Positions 11,178 to 20,275 of a stretch of DNA of 64,000 bases are shown here, one piece after another. The stretch lies in the NCBI GenBank assembly GCA_025506515.1, contig CM046451.1:67232284-67296283 (forward strand), written 5' to 3'. Every line of letters starts with the position of its first letter. The stretch's first letter is position 1. Below the pieces are notes generated by a model. It ran no database searches, had not been told where the DNA came from, and saw only the letters and a list, made by a program, of their open reading frames with translations. Made by a program: the position numbers and the translations under genes. This DNA is from Flaveria trinervia (taxonomy: Eukaryota > Streptophyta > Magnoliopsida > Asterales > Asteraceae).

Positions 11178-13481
11178 GGATCTAGATTCATATATTGTCG
11201 TACCTTCTTCATAACCTCTTCATACTTCTTGTACTTCTCCTTTCTTGTGACTCCTGCGTGTATCTCAAACGCAAAGCAGAGTCGTATCACATTTTGGAAT
11301 TGGAGGGCTTGTACAATATCTTGCGTGTAATAGAACAGTGGCCACTTGTATAATGTGTATACATCATCAGCAGACAAGTTTGTAAGCCACATTGGGTCAA
11401 ATACCCTGATAGTATCCATTTTGCCCTCTTTGTTCAGAACTATGACCACCTCCCCTGTTCTCCAATCATAGTACCACCATTTAAAGTGTGGAGTAAAGTC
11501 CTGTGGCCCATTTCCCTGAGAGGGATTCTTGACATTGTTGTTGAGGGACTCCACTTCAACACTATCTTGGGCTTTCCAGTTATGGGATCAACTTTAGAAC
11601 GTCTGATATACCTCGTAGGTTGTTGAGGTTTGAAGTTGACCCACCTGGTGTGGTACTCTTTCTTCAGGGCAGCCTCAAACCAGCCTGACATCTTCCTCAG
11701 GTCAGCATATAGTAGCTTTAGTTTCTCCAGCTGGTTGAGCTCAAAACCAGGTAGAGACGTTAGATCATGCGGGAATCTAAAGTACTCGATACCCATCTTT
11801 CTTTTTACCGCGTATACATTAAGATCATCAAAATGAGCCCACGCGATAATCTTGCCTGACACCTTGTGATGTTTCTTCATTTTGTAGAGCTTGGTGTAGA
11901 CATTTGTTTAGGAGCAGAGCGCTATGCTCGGATCTCCTCAAAACATGCAGCCCATTCAGCCTTTTTGATATCAACATCGATGTTTGAGGCTTGGGGTTAT
12001 TCTTCAACCTTCTCAGTCTCTTGCTCCATCTGATCCAATATATCAAATGTATTACTGACTAGGGAATCACCCAGATTGGAGACCATATTTCCCTTTTTGT
12101 CAGCATACTCTGGATAGTGAGCTGCCATGACATCCTCGATCTCTATCTCATTGATGTCTTTCAGGTCGTCATCACTGTCTCCTTCAACAGTTGGAGCGTC
12201 TTTTACAATCTCATCAAGATTGAGCTTGAACATTTCTACTAGTTGCTCATCAGTAAGATCATGAATTATTTCCCTTTCTTCAGGGGTGTAACTTACTGAT
12301 CTTTTGACAATCCCTTGTAGATCAAGAATCATGGTTAGTTGAGTCTTGGTCTATTGAAGGGGAGCAATATCGTTTTCATCCCTTGATAATTTGGATCTGC
12401 TTGATTTAAACATTCAATATATCAATCATTAGTTAACAATCAAGACATAACCATAATAATCGAAAACATAACTATTTACATTACATATAAACATGTATTT
12501 CATTAATTTCATACATAATCCAAATACAAAAGATTTTAAATAACAATAAAACATCTAAGCATTACTCTTGTCTTGGATTATCGGCTCTTCTACTGCCGGG
12601 TTGGATGTGGAGGAATTCGGATCTTGGGTACGTTTGGTCCTCCTTTCACTTGCTGATGTAGCACCTGCAGCTGAAGAGTCCTCATCATCATCATCAGCAT
12701 CTGTATCACCAAGGTGATCGTGACCATCATCATCATCATCACTCTCATCATCATCAGTATCTTCTTCTCCATCCCTTTCTTCGATCTTTAATGAATCGTC
12801 TTTAGATCCTTTGAGCTTTAAGAGGATGGACCTGTTTGCAGCCTCCAGCTCTTCTATCTTCTTGTTGTGTTGCTCCTGGAGCTGAGACATCTGATGAGCC
12901 TGCTCATCGAGCAATCGAGCCTGATGCGACAGCTGCTAAGATTGGGTAGTGGTCAGGTCTATCAGCTATCGTATTTGAGTGCCTTCTCCTCATCTGCAGC
13001 TAACAGCCTCAGCACCATACGGTTGAGTGCTGAGAGCTATTCCTCTACCCCACTAGGAGGCAGAGGTGATCCTGATGAATATGGGGTGGAAGAAGATGGT
13101 GCTGCAGGATGGCTAGTGGTGGTGGTGACTGTGGTGAAGATTGGGGGTAATATAGGTGAAGGTGGTGGTGGTATGGGAGTGGAAGATGTGGTGACAGATG
13201 GTGTGGCTATAGAGGTGGTAGGTGGAGTAGTGGTGGTGGCTGTGGTGGTGGCTGTGATGGTGGCTGTGGTGGTGGCTGTGGTGGTGATGAAGGTGATTCT
13301 GCACTTCTTCTTTTTCAAGCCGTGGGGCTGAGCCATCCTCTTCTTCCTCGATCCAGTCGAGAAGGATGCTCCCCCTAGAACATAGCTTGGCGGATCAGGA
13401 ACATAAGTAGGGTCAGCAGTAGTCTCTCCCGATCCACCTGGGCGTTCACCAACCGCCCGGAGCCCTCGTTCTGTGGGAACG
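11178..13481 (-). pseudogene. Third ORF of element A, C-terminal half
   Basis: Minus-strand continuation of the ORF at 38227-39273, split by element B. From 13481 downwards: a short linker, then MAQPHGLKKKK followed by a Thr/Pro-rich tract coded by a (GTG)n-like repeat (13113-13300), a coiled coil (12800-12914, with LQEQHNKKIEELEAANRSIL), an Asp-rich acidic run, an AT-rich gap (12397-12565, possible intron), an acidic block with VKDAPTVEGDSDDDLKD (11997-12332), then HFDDLNVYAVKRKMGIEYFRF and LPGFELNQLEKLKLLYADL (11440-11880), and finally KWWYYDWRTGEVVIVLNK and VFDPMWLTNLSADDVYTLY (11190-11480). Function is unknown. Compared with C the parts and order are the same. Frameshifts near 11450 and 11880 and stops near 12950 break it. 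Confidence 0.8.
13113..13300. repeat. GTG/CAC trinucleotide-rich tract inside the third ORF of A
   Basis: Imperfect GGTGGTGGCTGTGGTGGTG repeats. On the minus strand one frame reads Thr-rich, another His-rich, and the plus strand gives a Val/Gly-rich frame. Related tracts lie at the same place in the C third ORF (49361-49575 and its duplicate 55388-55615), with different length and unit order, which suggests slippage. The Thr-rich frame joins the flanking ORF and is the likely real one. Confidence 0.85.
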
Positions 13482-13486
13482 ACTTT
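13482..13486. repeat. Target-site duplication ACTTT, left copy (element B)
   Basis: ACTTT abuts the start of the B 5' LTR and recurs at 38222-38226 directly after the B 3' LTR. Removing B and one copy rejoins the third ORF of A. Confidence 0.93.
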
Positions 13487-14274
13487 TGTAGAGATTAATG
13501 AAGAGGATGATGCAACCTAAACATCTTAGTCTTTCCTACATGCTACACAAGTGCATTGAAGTGGAATGCTTCGGAAGTTTCACATGTGCAACAGAAATAC
13601 TCTAAGTGTGAAATATTCCGAAGCCAAGACCAACATCTTCCGAAGCCAAAGATGAAGTCTTCCGAAGCCTCAGAGACAAAGCCTTTCGAAGCTTCAAGTT
13701 CATGAAGATAGATTTCTTCTGAAGACTTTTAGTAACATGCTTTATCTGATGTACTGTTCCATAAAGCTGGACACCTTTCCGCTGTAACTCTGCAAGTCAC
13801 CAACTAACATGGTTTGGTGAAAAGGTCCATGCTTTTGGTAACTGTACATTGAGGTCTTGAGTCTGTAACTTTCTACTTTATGTACTTTATCCTTTTTGTA
13901 ATAGATAAGGATGTGAGCTATCGCATGTCATAGTCACTAGTCAAGAGGCAATCTGCCATTTGACTCTACAATTGATTTTGTGTGTGTCTAGTCATTTGTA
14001 TCCAGCTGGCTTTCAAAGTATAACCGGTTGTAGGATGTTGTATAAGTATCTCATGTTCTTGTATCTTTTGAATATGCTTTTGTAACACTTGTAAGAAGGC
14101 AATATACTGCATTCTTGAAAACCAAACACTTGTGTTCTTTGTGTTCTGTCTCATATATTACTTGTGTTCTTAGTGTCACCACTTGGTTAATCCAGTTTAC
14201 TGTTTGATCTAAGTTTAGTTTATCTCCTCTTTGTGTTGTTGTGTTGTAACTCCACACCCTTCAACGATCCTGCA
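13487..14274 (+). repeat. 5' LTR of element B (788 bp)
   Basis: Starts TGTAGAGATTAATGAAG and ends CAACGATCCTGCA. It pairs with 37424-38221. It carries palindromic words CTTCGGAAG (13569-13577) and CTTCCGAAG (13637-13645, 13659-13667) plus near copies, and a TATAAGTA box at 14041-14048. The PBS follows after two bases. A small indel near 14090 separates the two LTRs. Confidence 0.94.
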
Positions 14275-14276
14275 TT

Positions 14277-14288
14277 TGGTATCAGAGC
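14277..14288 (+). other. Primer-binding site of element B
   Basis: TGGTATCAGAGC lies two bases after the LTR end. It is complementary to the 3' end of plant initiator tRNA-Met, the usual primer of Copia elements. The match is complete over the 12 bases I recognise. Confidence 0.93.
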
Positions 14289-14355
14289 GTTCAGGCTCTT
14301 GATATACGATCTCACCATCTTTAGATCCCACACACACAAATACTAAACTTTTCAA

Positions 14356-17054
14356 ATGGCAGCCATTTGCAAAACTGATATGGAAACTGGAACCATGAAT
14401 AAGTCCCCACTGATCACTCTTGATGAGTTTGACACCTGGTGTTTATGAATGGAAGGTTTCATTAGGTCTCTTGATTCAAGAATGTGGAAGTCTATGAGAA
14501 TGGACCTTTCATACCCAACACACCTTCTGCTACTGGTGCTGGTATGATCCCTAAAGACATGGCTAACTACTTTGATGAAAATAGGAAGAGAGTAAAGATA
14601 GACAGAAAAGCCATGACAGCTCTTCAAACTACCCTTCCAAACTCTATGTACAGAGGTTTCAAGAAGTGCAAACAGCCAAACAGCTGTGGGATGCACCGAA
14701 ACAGACGTATGAGGGTTCTTCTGAAGCCAAGGAGAACAAGAAGGATCTCCTGAAGCAGTAGTTTGAAAACTTCACCTTCAAAACAGGTGAAACCATGACT
14801 CAGCAGTACTTCAGGTATGTTGAGATTGTGGATACCTATGGATGGATGGAGGAGTTTCTCTTGAAAACAGAGACATTGTAAGGAAGTTCATGTCCTCACT
14901 TCCTAGGCAGGACACACTACTGTGGTGATCAAGAGAACTGAAAATCTCAAAACTCTTACTCTGACAGAGTTATATGGGATTCTCAGTGGCTACCAGATGG
15001 AGATGAACATGCAAGGTTCATCTGGAAACTCCAACAATCAAATGGGTTCAGCCCTACCGTGGTTGAAAGGGATAGCATAGAACCCAAACATATCTCTTAT
15101 GCTACCCTGACAACTCAGCCAAGGGTCCTTTCATCACCTTCCCAGAGACACCAAAGAGAACTACACTCAAGAATCCCATTCCAAGAGACAAGCTCTTCTC
15201 AAGCTTTTGTGTCTTCTAATGAAAGCTATGGCAACTCTCTTTTCACTCTTGAAGACCTGGACTGTATCCATCCAGATGATCTGGAATACATGGAAATAGT
15301 CCAGCAGATGGCTTTTCTCACTCACAGAGCCAAGAAGTTCTACAAGAGGACTGGAAGGAAGTTTCCAAGCAATGCAACCAGTGGAAAGTTTGGACTGGAC
15401 AAAGGCAAAGTCAAATGTTACAACTGTAACCTGATGGGCCACTTTGCCAGAGAGTGTAAGGCACCTAGAACAAATGGTGGCCAAACACAATCCAGACAAA
15501 ACTACACTGACAAAGCTTCCATAATGAGAAGTCAAAGCAGCAAGCTGCTGTGTTGTTGAAGAAGGAGGCTTTGACTGGAGCTTTCAAGTGGAAGATGCTT
15601 CTCCAAACCAAGCACTAATGGCAGATCATGATGAAGCCAAGGTATTGGAACATCTTTGTACTCCTGAATGCATTGCTAAAGTTAACAGGTACAGGTCCTA
15701 TAACTTGGAACTGAGATCTGATGTTGAGTCCTTAAACATTTTAAAATTTGATTTTAGAAAGTATGAAAATGATTATAAGCTGAAAATAGAGGACTTAGAG
15801 AAAACCATTTCAGTTCTAAAACATGAACACACAGATTTTAGGACTCAATTAAAGATCTCATAACCAAGTTAACTGAGTGCCAGGCTGAGCTTGATGATCA
15901 GCAAAGCCGGGCATAAAAGAGTGTTCTTGAAGAGGAGACCTTCAAGAACATGATATCCTCATCCTTGCACAACAAAGTGTGCTATCAAAACAGACAGGGA
16001 CTGGGATCCAATGAGATAGCTCCTCCCACACAATCTTGTCAGTAAGATCTCCTAGGTGTGGAACTTGTGAAGATGAGCTTCCTCTCATAGATCCTATGAG
16101 TGAGGAGGATGAAGAAGAGATAGTGAAGAATCCCTCTACAAAGAGAGAAGAGGAAGATTCCAAGAAGGGCCACTATCCTCTGAGGAGAAAGTGAAGACTG
16201 TGATGACCAAGTCCACAAGAAAGAACTTGATCAGAAAGAGCAAAAGAAAGGCAAGGAAGGCTCAAGAGATCAAGGCTTCTTTTGACTCTAAGCAGAAACA
16301 AGTTTTTATTTTTGTAGGATTTAAAGTGGTAGGGACTGAAGACATCAACCAAAACTCCTCTGCTATGAGTTCTGGTTCTTGCTCAACTCATCTCAGCAGC
16401 AAGAAGAAGACTCATCTGCTGTGTATCACTGCTGCTAGCTTGGACCATCAATCTCCAAGCACAGTCCTTAGCCAAGAGGACTGTCTCGGTATCTGCAAAG
16501 ATAAAGGTGGAGAAGGGAAGTGACCAAAGACAGTCTTACTCTCAAAACAAGGATCTTGTGAAGAAGAAATGAATTGTGTTATGTGTGACAGCACCACTCA
16601 CATTGCAAAGGATCGTCCCTTCAATCCTAAAGGTAATGTCCATATGGCCAAAACAAGGCTTCAAAGAGTTCTAAGAAGATTCAAGCTTCGAAGGAAACCA
16701 GTTTCCTTTGGAAGCTCCAAATCTAACAAGAAGGGAAGTGGAAAATTCTCTTCGGAAAATATTTGGTCTCAGAAGAAAGGAGTTCTTCCGAAGCATTGAA
16801 GTCTGTTGCAGTGTTGCAGAATCTTCCGAAGGTTCAGTCATCAAAACTTCTGAAGTCCAAAAGCTTCTAAAGTTTTGAAGGTCAAGTCCAAGACTCCAAA
16901 GGTGGTGTGGACGTCTAAGAAAGACCAAGTGACTGAAATTCTCCATCAAAAACAGCTCAAGATCCTCTTAGTACAACCATAGGATCTAATACTGTTAATT
17001 ACCTTCTTCAAATGAGCCCAGACAAGCAAGGCTTGGGTTTCCAGATGTAACTAA
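14356..17054 (+). pseudogene. gag: Gag of element B (broken)
   Basis: Capsid-nucleocapsid protein of a Copia element; it would package the RNA in cytoplasmic particles. The first ATG after the PBS is at 14356 (MAAICKTD, then LITLDEFDTW, the usual Gag opening). The core runs through an LWDAL-type segment near 14690 and QYFRYVEIV near 14800, but stops and shifts cut it repeatedly. An intact zinc knuckle CYNCNLMGHFAREC lies at 15416-15457. A Glu/Lys-rich coiled-coil linker follows (15588-15863). A second knuckle-like motif at 16575-16616 (CVMCDSTTHIAKDR) has its last Cys replaced by Arg. CTTCCGAAG-type words cluster at 16670-16870. Gag ends AWVSRCN with TAA at 17052-17054, in frame with protease. 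Confidence 0.85.
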
Positions 17055-18360
17055 TCTTTCTCTTTTGTGCAGGGACAGCTGAAGACAGACAGAAATGTCT
17101 GGATCATAGACAGTGGCTGCTCCAGCACATGACTGGCATTAGATCACTACTCCAGAAGTTTGAAAGGATTGATGGAGGACCTGTTTCTTTTAGAGGAGAT
17201 GAAGGTGGTTACATTTCTAGAAGGGGAAAGGTCACACATGGTAAGCTCAGCATAGAAAAGGTAAACTTTGTAAAGGAGCTTGGATACAATCTTTTAATGT
17301 ATCTCAATTTTGTGATCAGAGTCATAACATGCTCTTTACTGAGCATGAGTGCATTGTTCTTAAGCCTGGTGTGGATTCCTCATGAGCATATCCTGCTTAG
17401 AGCCCCCAAGAAAGGAAACATGTACAAGATGGATTTGCAAGAAACCTCTCCCTCTGGAGAAGTTTCATGCTTTCTGTCTAAAGCCAAGTGATGAGTCTTT
17501 CCTATGGCATAAAAGAATGTGCCATGTAAACTTTACGAACATGAAAAGTTAATTAAGCATGACTTGGTAACTGGAATGCCAAAGAAAGAGTTTACAAGTG
17601 ATGACCACTGGTGTTGCATGCCTGAAGGGAAGCAACATAAGGTATCTCACAAGCCTAAGGAAAGAACTCATCACTACTCCCCTACACTTGTTACATATGG
17701 ATCTCTTTGGCCCCACCAGTGTAATGAGTTTAGGAAGGACCTTATACTTTCTAGTGATCACAGATGACTTTACAAGATTCACTTGGTTTTCTTCCTTAGA
17801 ACTAAGGATGAGACTCCTGAGATTCTAAAAAAATTTCATCTTGAAGATTGAGAATCATCTAATCACAAGGTCAAAATCATAAGATGTGATCAAGGAACCG
17901 AATTTAAGAACCTATCCTTGACACATTCTGTGATGAAAAGGTATTACAAGACAATTTAGTGCTCCCAGGACTCCTCAGCAAAACGTGTTTGCTGAGAGAG
18001 AAACAAGACAATGATTGAAGCTGCAAGAACCATGTTGTCTGACTCTAAACTGCTCATCACCTTCTGGGCAGAGGCAGTCAACACTGCCTGCTATGTGCAA
18101 AAGAGTTTAGTAGTTAAGACTCATGGTAAAACTCCTTATGAACTTTGGCACAAGAGGAGACCTTTCATTGGTTTTCTCAGGTCATTTGGATGTCCTTGCA
18201 CCATCTTGAATACCAAAGATCAAATTGCCAAGTTTGCTGAGAAATCAGATGGTGGACACTTTATTGGATACTCTTCCTAAGCTAAGGCTTATAGAGTGTA
18301 CAATCTCAGAACTAGAATTGTTGAGGAGTCAGCCATGTGACTTTCAATGAACACACACCT
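17055..18360 (+). pseudogene. pol: Protease and integrase part of pol, element B
   Basis: After the Gag stop the same frame continues over TCTTTCTCTTTTGTGCAGGG into the aspartic protease; the catalytic triplet DSG is at 17109-17117 in WIIDSGCSS, followed by a frameshift. The integrase zinc-binding region (about 17480-17650) includes WHKRM and GKQHKVSHK. The core shows LLHMDLFGPTSV and ITDDFTRFTW (17690-17810), CDQGTEFKN (17885-17911, second catalytic Asp) and the EAARTMLSDSKL block (18011 on). The catalytic Glu region near 17985 is damaged. The C-terminal part RSFGCPCTILNTKDQIAKF is at 18170-18280. At least four frameshifts or stops show loss of function. Confidence 0.87.
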
Positions 18361-19167
18361 TGTGTTACTGGTTCTGGTCCGGATTGGTTGTTTAATCTTG
18401 ATTTGTTACCAGCGTTTTAACAAATCTTGTGAGAATGTTTCAGGATCTATAGAAAATTTGAATACAGATGATCCTGATCCAGATTTGAGCTAGGGAGATC
18501 TTCAAGAACATATATATTCAGCTCCAATTGGAAGCACTTCTACAAATGAGTTTCTATCTGCCCAACAATGACAAATTCAGCTGATACATTTGGTATGCCT
18601 TCAAATTCCAGCTCAGAGGCTCTACAACCATAAAACACCTCAACTGTAGAAGACAACAATGGTGATGGTGAGAGTGACCAAGAATTTCTTGATGCCACTA
18701 ACCACACCATAGATGACACATCAATGATGTCACACACTGCTTGGATCAAGTTCACTTGAAAAGTGTGCTGATGTGGTAGGAGAAACATCTATGCCAGATC
18801 TAATTTTTCAAATTTAGATCTTTCTCAACAACTTGCTGTGATCCCTCAGCTTAGGATCCACAAGTCTCACCCTACCACAAACATCATCGGAGATGTTGTC
18901 TCAGGGGTAAAGACAAGAGGACAAACCCATGAAGCAAATGTTGTCTTCACTCTTGTTTTCTATCCCAGACAGAGCCAAAGAAAGTTGATGAAGCTCTAAA
19001 GGATGGAAGTTGGTTGAAGCTATGCAACAAGAGCTGCTTCAATTCAAAAGGCAAAAGTTTGGAATGTTTGTCCTCTTCCCTCGGGAAGACTACCATTGGA
19101 AGTGGTATGAGACACTGTCTGAGTATCCTGTAAACATGATACAGAGGGGTACTATATAGTGGAACTC
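18361..19167 (+). pseudogene. pol: Integrase-RT linker and start of RT, element B
   Basis: A low-complexity Ser/Thr/Asp-rich linker (18361-18900) leads into the RT start with EPKKVDEALKDGSW near 18970 and QKVWNVCPLPSG near 19050. Then the sequence jumps near 19090-19110 to TRGTI-like residues that normally lie much later in RT, so several hundred bases including the early palm region are missing. Element E follows at 19168, inside the RT coding region. Confidence 0.75.
19164..19167. repeat. Target-site duplication ACTC, left copy (element E)
   Basis: ACTC before the E 5' LTR recurs at 31857-31860 after the E 3' LTR. The base before it is A on the left, while the right side would need an extra A, so a 5-bp AACTC with one lost base is possible. 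Confidence 0.75.
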
Positions 19168-20044
19168 TGTTGGCCAAAAGAACCAATGAGCCGGATCAGA
19201 AAAACCTTTAAGTCCCCCAGACGTCACAACAACTGCTGAAGACACAAGAGCTGAAGACAAAGTCTGAAGACACAAGTGCTGAAGACAAAGTCTGAAGACA
19301 AGTGCTGATGAAAAAGTCTGAAGACACAAGTGCTGAAGACAAAGTCTGAAGACACAAGTGCTGAAGACAAAATCTGAAGACACAAGTGCTGAAGACAGTC
19401 TGAAGGACAAGTGCTGAAGACAAAGTCTGAAGACACAAGTGCTGAAGACAAAGTCTGAAGACCGAGTTTGAAGACAAGTGCTGAAGACAGAGTCTGAAGA
19501 CACAAGTGCTGAAAGAAACAAGTGTTGAAGACAGTCTGAAGACAAGTGCTGAAGACAAGTACTGAAGACTAAGTATCAGACGTTGTCACAACAGCTGAAG
19601 AGGTCTTCTTCAGTAGTTGTGACGGTTTTCTTTCAGTAGTTTTATATTTTCCCTTTTCAGTAGTTTTGTAATCAGTAGTTTAGCATCAATAGTTTTATAT
19701 TTTGGGCTTAGCACTCTCTGATATGTTCTCAGTAGTTGAACATTTCAGTAGTTTGTAAGTGTTAGTATTTTTGTAATAAATCTGCCAGATGTCACTATCC
19801 GTGATATCAGCAGTGATTGCACTCTATATAAGGAGTGTCAACCTAATTGTAATAGGGAATGATTGAGCAGAAACATTTGATATAATTGAAACATTCCTTT
19901 TCACAGAAGTATATTCTCTCGTTACAACCGTATTTGTTCTTAATGCGTACGAATATCAAATTCTTGCTATAATTTGTCTATTCTTGATCTTATTCCGCTG
20001 CGTTACACTCTAATCCATCAAACTTGAGATCACTGATCCTGTCA
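19168..20044 (+). repeat. 5' LTR of element E (877 bp)
   Basis: Starts TGTTGGCCAAAAGAACC and ends CACTGATCCTGTCA. It pairs with 30959-31856. It contains a minisatellite (19234-19571), then six or seven direct CAGTAGTT words (19609-19760), a TATATAAG box (19825-19832) and a pyrimidine-rich tail. Order and spacing fit enhancer repeats, promoter and leader. Confidence 0.94.
19234..19571. repeat. Minisatellite in the E 5' LTR
   Basis: About a dozen imperfect units built from GCTGAAGACACAAGT and AAGTCTGAAGAC, with a composite unit near 28 bp. The 3' LTR holds a matching array at 31026-31375 with slightly different unit order. It lies in the region upstream of the TATA box, so it may be an enhancer array. 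Long minus-strand open frames here come from the repeat lacking stops and are not genes. Confidence 0.9.
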
Positions 20045-20047
20045 AAT

Positions 20048-20059
20048 TGGTATCAGAGC
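20048..20059 (+). other. Primer-binding site of element E
   Basis: TGGTATCAGAGC, three bases after the LTR end, complementary to initiator tRNA-Met. A leader of about 216 bases without features separates it from the gag ATG. Confidence 0.93.
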
Positions 20060-20275
20060 AGGTTAATCATTGATCGATCTATAATTGATCATTGAAACTG
20101 CTATCCAAGATCCAAGTTTGATTGAATTAGCATTTTTGCAAGAAACGGTTATAGAGATTGAATTTTCTGTGTTTTTGGCCATTCATCCTGAGATTTATTC
20201 TTGGTTTTCATTGAGTCTGTTGTGGTCTGTGTAAAATCTTTTAAAAGCTTGAATTAAATTGTATTTGAACCTAAA

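Noticed and set aside
13113..13304. His-rich minus-strand frame
   Set aside because: Alternate frame of the Thr-rich coding tract that joins the flanking third ORF.
12867..13331. Plus-strand Val/Gly-rich frame, and its counterpart at 55462-55650
   Set aside because: Antisense of the GTG-rich tract in the third ORF; no motif.
19090..19558. Long minus-strand open frames (rich in SSALVSSDFVF-type repeats) over the E 5' LTR, also at 30975-31395
   Set aside because: They follow the stop-free minisatellite, occur in all three frames and change with unit number; not genes.
20048..20059. tRNA-Met-like sequence as a tRNA gene
   Set aside because: Only 12 bases complementary to the tRNA 3' end, right after an LTR: a primer-binding site.
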